A stretch of 64,000 nt of DNA from Muribaculaceae bacterium (GTDB taxonomy: Bacteria; Bacteroidota; Bacteroidia; Bacteroidales; Muribaculaceae): contig JAFRRT010000033.1 in the NCBI GenBank assembly GCA_017427945.1, positions 124,001 through 188,000 of the forward strand. Direction: 5' to 3'. The position numbers and the translations under genes are program-made. This document shows, piece after piece, positions 17,130-25,142 of the stretch. The notes under the pieces were generated by a model that saw only the letters and a list, made by a program, of their open reading frames with translations, was not told the origin of the DNA and did no database searches. How positions within the stretch are numbered: position 1 is the first letter of the stretch; each line of letters starts with the position of its first letter.

Positions 17130-20100
17130 TTACCTCAGCACCTTGACGGTCGAACGGCTGCCGTCGGTGTAGCGGGTCTCAACGATGTTGACGCCCTCGA
17201 ACGGCTTGTCGCTCTCAACACCCATCAAGTTGTAGAAGCGTACACTCTCAACGGTCTTGCCGCTAACCACCTCGTTCACCTCGGTAACGTTGCCGTCCGA
17301 AGTCGTCCCGGCATTAAGCGGGTAAACGATATAGGCGGGAGTGGACTCAATTCCTTCAGTGTAGGGATTAATGCGACTGGGTGCGCCACTGGCAGGAGTA
17401 GCGTTATAAGCGGGATTCTTGCGTACAATCGCGTTGAAGCCATAAAGAACAGCGGGGTTGGTTGCAGATGAAGCAGCAAAGCAATCTGATACAGTCCTTT
17501 CGGCAGTTACTCCCTTGTCTTCACAAAGCGACATATTGGCCTTGAAACTGCCGTGGAACCTGAGGCCGTTAACCAAGTCACCCTCGCGCTCGGGAGCCAC
17601 AAAGACATCGCCGCTACCCGTATAGTAAGCCCAAACGACTTTGCAGAACTCTTGAGGCTTGGCATCCATCATGAAGTAGCTGCCTCCAGCCAGCTCATCA
17701 GTGCGATGACTCTGAGCGCCATCAGCGTCAAGGTTCTCCTGCAGGAAGTTTGCCGTGCAGTAATAGTTGGGCACATAGGTCGAGGTTGTCCCAGAAGATG
17801 TCTCAACAACGGGCTCGCCAGTCATTAAGATGGTCGGGTTCAAATCATCTTTATAGGTACCACTTACCGTACCTGCAGCCAGAATCTTGTTCTCAAATCT
17901 TAACTTCAACTCATCGAGCGTAGACTGGTAGTCAGCATGCGGTTTCCCGGTTACACTGCTCGGAATCAGAATCTCAATCCAGTTGCTCTGGTCATAGTCC
18001 TTCTGCGCAACCGTGTTAACTACGGTACCATTCTGGTTCTCAAATGCAATCAGATACTCATCCATGCCATCAGTGGGATAGCGCTTGTTGGCGTACATCT
18101 CATCGTCCTTGGCAAAGATGGCAAACTTGCCGTAGTTCTCGTCCCAGGTCACCTTGGCAGCCTGCAGCTGGTCAGAGATGGTATAATCGTGATCCTTTTC
18201 ACCAGTCGTTACCAAGTCTGCAAGAGTCAAGCTAGGCGTCTCCTCAACGCCCTGGACATAGAGGACTGCTTCGGTGCCAGCTTCATTGTTGTACCAACGG
18301 AAAGGATCATCATTAATATTTACACCTGTGTTAAAGCGCAGGTCATAGGAACCCTCCTGCACGAAGTAGCCATAGGTCTCACTGCCATAAATGGTCAATG
18401 AGTTGGCCGTCTGGGTATACCTCGTGCTCTTGTTGTCATGGGTCAGATAACCGTAATTAACATTGTATAATGTGTAGTCACCAGCGGTTCCACCCAGGGT
18501 GAATACGGTTGTCGAAGTGCCGGCAATGTTAATGTTGTCACCACTCCAAGCGACAGACTCAGCCAAGCCTTCTCCATGGAGCGCCAAAGGCTTAGGATCG
18601 CCATCCTCATAGACGATGATGTACTTGTTGCCAGCCACGAGCTGGTTGGTGCTGGTCACACGGGTGAAGAGGGTCTCGCTCAGGGAGACGTGGTGGTAGG
18701 TGGCAGTGGCGGTAGCACTGGTCTCACCACCACAAACGGCATAGGCCTGAACGCTGGGGTTCTCGGTCGCGCTATTGGTCACGGTGAAGCTGCCGTTATA
18801 GACCTCAAAGTCGCTCATCTCGTTAGTCTTGTAGTAGATGACAGCGTCCTCGTTGTTGGCCGTGATGGTACCGTTCATGCTGTTTTCACTGAAGGTGGCA
18901 CCATTGGCGGGCGAGATGGTCACGGTCAGCGGCACCTTGTAACCAGTCACAATAATGCTGGCGGTAGCCTCTCCATTGACCAGATTGATGGTGATCACTT
19001 CAGGGCTATCCTCGGTTGCCGTGCCATTGTAGGTCACACTCAAGGTGGTGCCCGACAAGGTAACGTTAAAGTTGCTGGCATTGCCATCAACGCTACTGAT
19101 GCTCGTCGTGCCGGTCACGTTAGTCTCGGTAACCGTCACTGTTTCGCTAGCCGATGTTTCACCAGCGGGAATTACCAAGTCAAGCGTCGACTGAACCGAG
19201 ATGCTGGGGGCTGCGCTGCGCTTGTAAATGTACGGCAAGTTCTGGACTGTTGAATTTGAAGCATAGCATGCGAAGATGGGGCTGCCATTATTGGGGTTAT
19301 AACGCATGTGATTGCGTGTATTACTGCCCTGGAAGATAATGGTTGCCGCGCCATCACTGGCAAGTGATATGGTTGCTTTTGCATTATCATCGGCGGTTGC
19401 CTCGGTCTTCAATTGGTTACCACTACTGCTTGCCGCATAGATGTAACCCTGGTTATCACCGTTGACGGTATGGAAGTACCAGTCATCAGTGGCAGCCTCA
19501 AGTTTGAAGATCTGAGTGGCATCGGTAGCAGTCACCTGCAGAGCATTCGACACCGTTACAGCGGTGCCAGGACGGTTGCTAGAGGCTTGCGTCGTACTCA
19601 TAGCATCTGCCGAGCCTGCTGAACCGCTGCTCACAAAGATGATTTCATCACCAGCTTTTAGGTTTGCGATATCCTTAACGAGCGTGAAGTCACCGGTCAG
19701 GACAACCTCCTTGGTGATGGTGAAGGTGCGGTTGTTGGCATTGATGGTGACGGTGTAGGTGCCGGCCTCGGGGAACCAGATGGGACGATACTTGACAGGA
19801 TTAGTCGGGTTGGTATCAATAGCGCCAGGCTGCTCGTTGTAACCATATTGCCAATCTGCTCCATTGTCCATCACAGCGCCAAAGAAGAGTCGGTTGTTGT
19901 CGTTATCCCAGGTATAGGTGAGGCCCGATGCCCTACCAAAGAGGATGTGGCTGTTGGCAGGGATATCGCTGAGCGTGGCCGTGTAGGTGCTGTCGCCATT
20001 ATTGGTCATCGCAATGGCCGGATTGGCCTGGAAATTCCAAGGGCTAACAGCATTGTCGCAGTAGATGTACAGGTTGGGCTCATACTTGACCGTGATTGTT

Positions 20101-21650
20101 TTGCTGGCGCCCTCGGTGGCTGCTGTAATCACGTCGGAAGCAATGAGGTCACGGCCAGTGTAAGTAACAGCAATAGTGCCGTCCACCGAACCATTATTCT
20201 GTTCGAATCCAACCCACGTGGAGGGAATAATGTTCGTCTCAGAAGAGAGGACAATGCTGAAGTCGTTATTCTGATGCGACACACCCAAGTTAAAGCCAGA
20301 AATGATGTTGCGGGCTTCTACATCGACTGTGTTGGCCGTGCCACTGTCATCGATAGTCAACGAGGTAGGGGTAAACGTAACGGTGGGATCAGAGGAAACG
20401 ACCTCCTCGGCCCAAATGGGATAAAATTGATAGGTTGTATTGTTTGATGTTTGATAAATTCCGACAAAGCCACGGACATTGTAAGTTTTATCTACAGTGA
20501 AGGTCGGCAAACCGGTTACATCAAACTGTTTGCGCAAGACGAAGTTAACGCCGCTCAAGCTAATGGTTTTACCGTCATTACTAACACTCGAAACCGTCAG
20601 ATTGTTCATCGTGGCGTACATGTTGAGGGGGGTGTCACCATTGATTGTGGACAACGCCACGGGCTCAACAGCCGTACCAGAGTTCGTGGAGTTGAAGGTG
20701 CTAGCGACGGGATTATTAAACTCGGGAAGGCCATTATAGACTATATTGCTGGCCTTCCAATCCGGATCAAGGATATCTCCATTGGAATAAGTGCCATCCA
20801 CAGTTCCATAAACCAACCCCCAGTCACTATCATCTTTAATGTAAAGATATTTGTTATCTTCGCTCTGATAAACCACAGTGGCTGAGCCAGCAAAGATGAA
20901 CTGACCAGTTTGAGTCAAAGCCTCAGCGATATCGGCAACACCTGTGACTTTGGTGAAAGTGGCCGAAGCAACACTACTGGATACGTCATTTTTTACAGCA
21001 ATTGCCTTGACGGTCGTCGTCGCATTGATGGTAAAGGAGCCAGAATAGAGCGTCGATGATGTGGTGGGATCGTTACCATCGGTGGTGTAATAGATGGCAT
21101 CGGCATCATCATGAGTTATCGTCACCTGTTTCGAGGTCGTGAACTCACCGCCATTGGGCGTGATCGTCGGAGCAGCTACCGTCGTGCCTCCAGCATCAAA
21201 GGTTACTGCGATATATCTAATGCCAATTGAGTTCGTTGTTGTATTAACAGTAAAACTAACTGAACCGCTTAGATTTTGTATATCATAAGTTAATTGAGCT
21301 CCCTCAGTTTGATTGGATGAGACGTTCTTGCTGACAGAATTCCCACCAACACTAACAGAAATAGAACCAGCACCACTTTTTGTAGTAGAATATCCAATGA
21401 GAACTCTACTAATGTTATTGTAGGTTATTGGCGAGGTTACTGTGATTGGTGACAATGCTGCTGTAACCTGTACACCTATTGGATTTGTATTGGAGTTATA
21501 CGCACGGCCATCTTTAGTGCCCGACCAGCTTACACCTTCGGTGGTTGTGCCCCATGACTTGGAATTAAAATAATACCAAGTTGTTGTCTCTGCCCAGCCG
21601 ACGGAGAAGGCGAGCAGGGCCGTTAATAAAAAGGTTAGAATTTTTTTCAT
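17130..21650 (-). CDS. Large multidomain surface protein with chitobiase-like domains and a type IX secretion tail
   Basis: A 1506-residue protein. A signal peptide (MKKILTFLLTALLAFSVGWA) is followed by a beta-sandwich region and a chitobiase/hexosaminidase C-terminal-like domain (FTTSKQVTITHDDADAIYYT, near residues 165-230). Next come an OB-fold-like region (residues about 235-420, with ALTQTGQFIFAGSATVVY), a region resembling SusE or starch-binding modules (SHILFGRASGLTYTWDNDNN), several repeated strands, and a second chitobiase-like domain (about 900-985). The end is a type A sorting domain (VESVRFYNLMGVESDKPFEG through TVKVLR). No catalytic domain is recognisable, so it is probably an adhesin or carbohydrate-binding protein. 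It is transcribed alone, from a promoter about 280 bases upstream. Confidence 0.8.
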   Translation of the reverse strand: MKKILTFLLTALLAFSVGWAETTTWYYFNSKSWGTTTEGVSWSGTKDGRAYNSNTNPIGVQVTAALSPITVTSPITYNNISRVLIGYSTTKSGAGSISVSVGGNSVSKNVSSNQTEGAQLTYDIQNLSGSVSFTVNTTTNSIGIRYIAVTFDAGGTTVAAPTITPNGGEFTTSKQVTITHDDADAIYYTTDGNDPTTSSTLYSGSFTINATTTVKAIAVKNDVSSSVASATFTKVTGVADIAEALTQTGQFIFAGSATVVYQSEDNKYLYIKDDSDWGLVYGTVDGTYSNGDILDPDWKASNIVYNGLPEFNNPVASTFNSTNSGTAVEPVALSTINGDTPLNMYATMNNLTVSSVSNDGKTISLSGVNFVLRKQFDVTGLPTFTVDKTYNVRGFVGIYQTSNNTTYQFYPIWAEEVVSSDPTVTFTPTSLTIDDSGTANTVDVEARNIISGFNLGVSHQNNDFSIVLSSETNIIPSTWVGFEQNNGSVDGTIAVTYTGRDLIASDVITAATEGASKTITVKYEPNLYIYCDNAVSPWNFQANPAIAMTNNGDSTYTATLSDIPANSHILFGRASGLTYTWDNDNNRLFFGAVMDNGADWQYGYNEQPGAIDTNPTNPVKYRPIWFPEAGTYTVTINANNRTFTITKEVVLTGDFTLVKDIANLKAGDEIIFVSSGSAGSADAMSTTQASSNRPGTAVTVSNALQVTATDATQIFKLEAATDDWYFHTVNGDNQGYIYAASSSGNQLKTEATADDNAKATISLASDGAATIIFQGSNTRNHMRYNPNNGSPIFACYASNSTVQNLPYIYKRSAAPSISVQSTLDLVIPAGETSASETVTVTETNVTGTTSISSVDGNASNFNVTLSGTTLSVTYNGTATEDSPEVITINLVNGEATASIIVTGYKVPLTVTISPANGATFSENSMNGTITANNEDAVIYYKTNEMSDFEVYNGSFTVTNSATENPSVQAYAVCGGETSATATATYHHVSLSETLFTRVTSTNQLVAGNKYIIVYEDGDPKPLALHGEGLAESVAWSGDNINIAGTSTTVFTLGGTAGDYTLYNVNYGYLTHDNKSTRYTQTANSLTIYGSETYGYFVQEGSYDLRFNTGVNINDDPFRWYNNEAGTEAVLYVQGVEETPSLTLADLVTTGEKDHDYTISDQLQAAKVTWDENYGKFAIFAKDDEMYANKRYPTDGMDEYLIAFENQNGTVVNTVAQKDYDQSNWIEILIPSSVTGKPHADYQSTLDELKLRFENKILAAGTVSGTYKDDLNPTILMTGEPVVETSSGTTSTYVPNYYCTANFLQENLDADGAQSHRTDELAGGSYFMMDAKPQEFCKVVWAYYTGSGDVFVAPEREGDLVNGLRFHGSFKANMSLCEDKGVTAERTVSDCFAASSATNPAVLYGFNAIVRKNPAYNATPASGAPSRINPYTEGIESTPAYIVYPLNAGTTSDGNVTEVNEVVSGKTVESVRFYNLMGVESDKPFEGVNIVETRYTDGSRSTVKVLR

Positions 21651-21929
21651 AATACTTGATAATTAAATGATTATAAATTGTTTTCTCGTTTTTGCCCTTT
21701 ACGTCAGGGGTTCGTTTTACAGTTCCTCACACGCCAGCGTTGACGCCACCAGGAGGAAGGGAAAAGGATAGACATTAACAAAAAAAGGTCCCCGAAGCCT
21801 TATAGGTCATGCGGCGACATGCGTCCGACAACCGTAAGACAATGGTTTCCATCTCTTTTGATTCATTGTTTATGTCTTAGTTCCACAGTAATCCCCGCAT
21901 GACGGGGAATAACTCCAATAATGTGCCGA
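21651..21929 (-). promoter_or_regulatory. Long 5' leader of the large surface protein gene
   Basis: About 270 bases lie between the -7 box and the start codon, with no reading frame of note. On the transcript strand there is a small hairpin close to the 5' end (TCCCCG/CGGGGA, 21892-21908) and, further down, a GC-rich stretch (about 21787-21840) ending in seven T residues at 21781-21787. I recognise no known riboswitch family. The leader may be regulatory or may only be long. Confidence 0.4.
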
Positions 21930-21937
21930 CAAAGGTA
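21930..21937 (-). promoter_or_regulatory. -7 box TACCTTTG for the large surface protein gene
   Basis: Reads CAAAGGTA on the plus strand. A TTG (-33 like) lies 20 bases upstream on the minus strand (CAA at 21958-21960), which is good geometry. Confidence 0.7.
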
Positions 21938-22173
21938 AGCATTAACATTGAAGTGCGCAATAATCCTTTCAGATTTTTTTGATTTATAAGCCACTATTTT
22001 CGGTGAACGAAACATTTTGTTCCGCCTCCGCCCCCATTTATTCAACAAAGTAGCCTAAATGAAAAATCTTAACAACTACCGTTTTTTTCAACCACAAGCT
22101 ACACTATAAAATTGATTTGAAAAATGGTTAAATCTGAAGTAGTGCTCAAAAAAATCTTATCTTTTTTGGTGAT

Positions 22174-22902
22174 TCAACTATTGGTGCCGAGGTAGGTGGG
22201 CCTGTCGAGGTTGCGGTAGGCGATGGCTTCCATGATGTGGTGGGTGAGAACGTCGGCGCAGCCTTCGAGGTCGGCAATCGTGCGGGCGACTTTTAGGATG
22301 CGGTCGTAGGCTCTCGCGCTCATGTTCATGCGTTCCATGGCGTCTTTCAGTTTTTCGAGGCCGGCGGCGTCGGGCTCGGCGTATTTGTGGAGCAGTGACG
22401 GGGTCATTTGGGCGTTGCAGTAGATGCCTGGTTCGTCTTTGAAGCGGCGCTCTTGCAGGGCACGGGCGGCGATGACTCGCTGGCGGATGGCGGCGCTGGG
22501 TTCGCCTGGGGCCTTTGATGACATCTGGTCGAAGTCGACGGGCTGGACCTCGATTTGCAGGTCGATGCGGTCCAGTAGTGGGCCTGAAATCTTGCTCATG
22601 TAGTGGCTGCGCTGGTACTCGTTACAGACACATTTTTTCTTGGGATGGCCGTAGTAACCGCAGGGGCATGGATTCATACTTGCCACGAGCATAAACGAGG
22701 CGGGATACTCGGTCGAATACTTGGCACGGGAGATGGTTATTACCCTGTCCTCCAACGGTTGCCGCATCACTTCTAACACACTGCGATTGAATTCCGGAAG
22801 CTCATCCAAGCGGAAGAAATGGTACCATTTCCACGCCTCTATCAACAGCACAAACGCCACAAAAACAAGCACCATATTTACCATGAAAGTATTCACAACC
22901 AC
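22174..22902 (-). pseudogene. 5'-truncated second copy of comM
   Basis: The last 210 or so residues are nearly identical (about ten differences) to residues 305-512 of the complete ComM encoded at 25143-26687. They keep the Cys-rich CPCGYYGHPKKKCVC segment and the C-terminal Mg-chelatase domain. The Walker A motif and the whole N-terminal lon-like domain are missing. The first 31 codons of the open frame (hydrophobic, ending KWYHFFR) have no counterpart in ComM and are probably a chance extension. Without Walker A it cannot be an ATPase. The differences from the complete copy are largely synonymous, so the copy probably came from a related lineage or diverged under selection before truncation. 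Confidence 0.85.
22190..22808 (+). repeat. Direct repeat copy A (3' part of comM)
   Basis: 619 bases align without gaps to 25156-25774, always at an offset of 2966. I counted 12 mismatches in the 120 bases from 22201. Homology stops abruptly inside the Walker B codons. Confidence 0.9.
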
Positions 22903-22986
22903 AAAGGTAATACAACAAAATCAAATTACTTGGGGCATAGGAATGGAAAAAAGCAAGCAAATTACTCCAATTTGTGAAATAATGCC

Positions 22987-22994
22987 TATATTTG
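22987..22994 (+). promoter_or_regulatory. Possible -7 box TATATTTG in front of the two small genes
   Basis: TAnnTTTG match about 50 bases before the TTG of the first small frame. The spacing of the nearest upstream TTTG (12 bases) is not ideal. Confidence 0.45.
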
Positions 22995-23042
22995 CAGTCG
23001 GATTGCCGGTCAATCCAAGACATTTTGAATTGAAGAAGCGTT

Positions 23043-23252
23043 TTGCTTTTACTTGTTATAGAAAACGTAGGAACTTTTCTTGAAGATGCAAGAAAGCAAG
23101 CGGTTCTCACGCTATGCGTGGGCTGCTATTTCCTCATCTTTATCTTCGGGTTTCCTACGACCTTCTATAGAAGTGTGGCAATTCAGTTCACGCTTTTTAT
23201 TATTATTTTATACCTGAATGGGCTGGTCAGGCATCCGATTATTGCACAATGA
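23043..23252 (+). CDS. Putative small membrane protein, 69 residues
   Basis: I do not recognise this protein. The frame opens with TTG, the only usable start, after a stop at 23031. It encodes a short polar region followed by two hydrophobic segments (about residues 20-36, TLCVGCYFLIFIFGF, and 44-59, SVAIQFTLFIIILYLNG) and ends RHPIIAQ. The stop codon overlaps the ATG of the next gene in an ATGA arrangement, which suggests translational coupling. The unusual start leaves doubt that it is translated; it could also be the remnant of a longer gene cut at the island edge. Confidence 0.4.
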   Translation: MLLLVIENVGTFLEDARKQAVLTLCVGCYFLIFIFGFPTTFYRSVAIQFTLFIIILYLNGLVRHPIIAQ

Positions 23253-23497
23253 TTAGATATGAATTAACATCAGAGATGAAATCTGGCATTAAGAATGTCA
23301 AAAACTACGATCTCTCAATGATTGACTTTGCTCATGAACATGGAATTATAATGATTAAAGACTTTTCTGATATTCCAATCGAGAAAAGGCCTATTCCATT
23401 TAATGATACCTATCTTATTGTATTTCAAGATGGAACATACGCTTTCTTTACATGTGCAGAGGAAGCTCTAAACAAGTTCATACAAGAGCTTTTATAG
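23249..23497 (+). CDS. Small cytoplasmic protein of unknown function, 82 residues
   Basis: I do not recognise the family. It begins MIRYELTSEMKSGIKN, has no signal or membrane segment, and alternates helix-like and strand-like stretches (DFAHEHGIIMIKDFSDI, NDTYLIVFQDGTYAFF, EEALNKFIQELL). Its ATG overlaps the stop of the upstream small membrane protein frame by four bases. AT-rich codon use marks it as part of the acquired segment. Pairing of a small membrane protein with a small soluble one is seen in immunity and toxin-antitoxin loci, but nothing in the sequence proves such a role. Confidence 0.55.
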   Translation: MIRYELTSEMKSGIKNVKNYDLSMIDFAHEHGIIMIKDFSDIPIEKRPIPFNDTYLIVFQDGTYAFFTCAEEALNKFIQELL

Positions 23498-23540
23498 TAT
23501 TATTAATACTTTGTAATGTTTATCAAAATAAGTTACTATT

Positions 23541-25064
23541 ATGACAAATATTAAACGTAATGGATTAATTATCCTTTTTGTATTGATTGGGACAATAATA
23601 GGCCAGGCCCAAAGCAGATTGTATGCAGATGTTAACGAAGATGGGGAAGTTAATATCGCTGATGTTAATGCCGTTATTGATGTTATACTTGGAAATTCGT
23701 CACCAGCTTCTTCGGGAATACAGTCGTTTACAGTAAAAGGTATTTCTTTCAAAATGATTTTAGTTGAAGGTGGAACTTTTACCTTAGGAACAGATTCCGT
23801 AGGTCCATCTGTGGCTCATCAAGTTAGGTTGTCTGACTATTATATTGGTCAAACAGAAGTTACTCAAGCTTTATGGGTCGCTGTCATGGGTACGAATCCA
23901 AGTGAGTTTACAGGAAATCTAAATAAGCCTGTTGAGAATGTATCTCGAGATGATTGCATGATCTTTATTCAAAAGCTAAACGAGATTACAGGTAAGAATT
24001 TTAATCTCCCGACAGAGGCTCAATGGGAATATGCTGCGTGTGGAGGTTCATTGAGCCAAGGTTACAAGTATTCCGGAAGTAATGATGTTGAGGATGTTGC
24101 TTGGTATAATGAGAATTCAGGAAGAATTACTCATGTTGTTGCTCAAAAAGCTCCTAATGAGTTAGGCTTATATGATATGAGTGGAAATGTTTGGGAATGG
24201 TGTAGGGATTGGTATGGCAGTTATAGCCCTGAAATGCAAGCAAACCCAACAGGTCCTTTGTCTGGCACTAAGCGTGTTTACAGAGGAGGGAGTTGTACCT
24301 CTGGATCTGGAGCCTGTCGAGCGAGGTTGCGTAATTCCTCTTCATCAAATACTAAAGTCGGTTTGCGTCTAGCATTATTGCCTGGTGAAACAATTATAGC
24401 AAATGGAGTTTCATTTACAATGATTCCAGTTGAAGGTGGAACTTTTGATATGGGGGCAGCCGATGATGATGTTGAAGCAAATGAAAATGAAAAACCTCAA
24501 CATCAAGTTACGCTGTCAGATTTTAGTATTGGTTTGACAGAAGTGTCGCAAGCTTTATGGGAAGCTGTTATGGATAACAATCCTAGTCAAAATAAAGCAC
24601 CTATCTATGCTGTTGAAGGTCCATCTTGGAGTGATTGCCAAGAGTTTATTCATAGATTAAATGTTATGACAGGCAAACAATTCAGGCTACCTACAGAGGC
24701 AGAATGGGAGTTTGCTGCTCGTGGAGGAAACTTGAGTTTGGGATATAAGTTTGCTGGAAGTAACAATATCAATGATGTGAATGAAAAATCACACCTTATG
24801 GGTGTTGGATCTATGATTCCTAATGAACTGGGGCTTTATAATATGAGTGGTTCAGTAGGCGAAAGGTGCCAAGATTGGTATGGAGATTACACTACAAATG
24901 AACAAATAAACCCAACAGGCCCCGTATCAGGCCCAGGAAGAGTAGTACGAGGAGGTTTGCGTCTTTATAATAACACTATAGATATTAGAATAAATTGTGT
25001 ATCTTACCGTGACTATTTACCTGATGAAGGATGTCATCCAATTGGTTTGCGTTTGGCTCTTTAA
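23541..25064 (+). CDS. Secreted protein with a half dockerin and two SUMF1 (formylglycine-enzyme-like) domains
   Basis: A 507-residue protein: signal peptide (residues 1-24), a single dockerin-like repeat (ADVNEDGEVNIADVNAVIDV, residues 29-48), then two tandem SUMF1/FGE-sulfatase domains (about 66-285 and 288-507). Each opens with the pattern F(K/T)MI-VEGGTF and carries EVTQALW or EVSQALW, LPTEAQWEYAA or LPTEAEWEFAA, and NELGLYxMSG. The first domain keeps the NVWEWCRDWYG and RVYRGGS core. The second has SVGERCQDWYG and RGGLRLYNN, which suggests loss of the conserved site. Most SUMF1 proteins of this type in Bacteroidales are not proven sulfatase activators; carbohydrate or peptide binding is as likely. 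A near-consensus box (ATACTTTG, 23506-23513) precedes it. Confidence 0.85.
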   Translation: MTNIKRNGLIILFVLIGTIIGQAQSRLYADVNEDGEVNIADVNAVIDVILGNSSPASSGIQSFTVKGISFKMILVEGGTFTLGTDSVGPSVAHQVRLSDYYIGQTEVTQALWVAVMGTNPSEFTGNLNKPVENVSRDDCMIFIQKLNEITGKNFNLPTEAQWEYAACGGSLSQGYKYSGSNDVEDVAWYNENSGRITHVVAQKAPNELGLYDMSGNVWEWCRDWYGSYSPEMQANPTGPLSGTKRVYRGGSCTSGSGACRARLRNSSSSNTKVGLRLALLPGETIIANGVSFTMIPVEGGTFDMGAADDDVEANENEKPQHQVTLSDFSIGLTEVSQALWEAVMDNNPSQNKAPIYAVEGPSWSDCQEFIHRLNVMTGKQFRLPTEAEWEFAARGGNLSLGYKFAGSNNINDVNEKSHLMGVGSMIPNELGLYNMSGSVGERCQDWYGDYTTNEQINPTGPVSGPGRVVRGGLRLYNNTIDIRINCVSYRDYLPDEGCHPIGLRLAL

Positions 25065-25086
25065 GGTGAATAAGGTTTTTTGCTGG

Positions 25087-25138
25087 ATAAGAAGTGCTCG
25101 TAGAGCTGATTGAGACCTGCTCTACAGGCATTTCTTAT
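25087..25138. terminator. Long two-stage hairpin between convergent genes
   Basis: The outer arms ATAAGAAGTGC and GCATTTCTTAT (10 of 11 pair) enclose the inner arms GTAGAGC and GCTCTAC around a 12-base loop. It sits between the SUMF1 gene and comM, at the right edge of the AT-rich segment. A bidirectional terminator is the simplest reading. Confidence 0.6.
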
Positions 25139-25142
25139 ATCA

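Noticed and set aside
20190-20220. GTTCGAATCC-like string resembling a tRNA T arm
   Set aside because: It lies within the surface protein coding sequence, and no acceptor, D or anticodon stems can be built around it.
17937-20447. Several plus-strand frames of 150-225 residues opposite the large surface protein
   Set aside because: No start signals, no family resemblance, and the long minus-strand frame has a signal peptide, domains and sorting tail.
22721-23083. 120-residue plus-strand frame over the end of the truncated comM
   Set aside because: Its first part is antisense to comM codons and the rest covers a -7 box and leader.
22802-23110. 102-residue minus-strand frame upstream of the truncated comM
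   Set aside because: No signal, family or consistent codon use; it spans the breakpoint and runs against the small plus-strand genes.
24290-24360. Copper-site Cys pair of an active formylglycine-generating enzyme in the first SUMF1 domain (GGSCTSGSGACRAR)
   Set aside because: The second Cys aligns, but the spacing of the first is off, and a CR at this place is common in non-catalytic SUMF1 proteins, so activity cannot be claimed.
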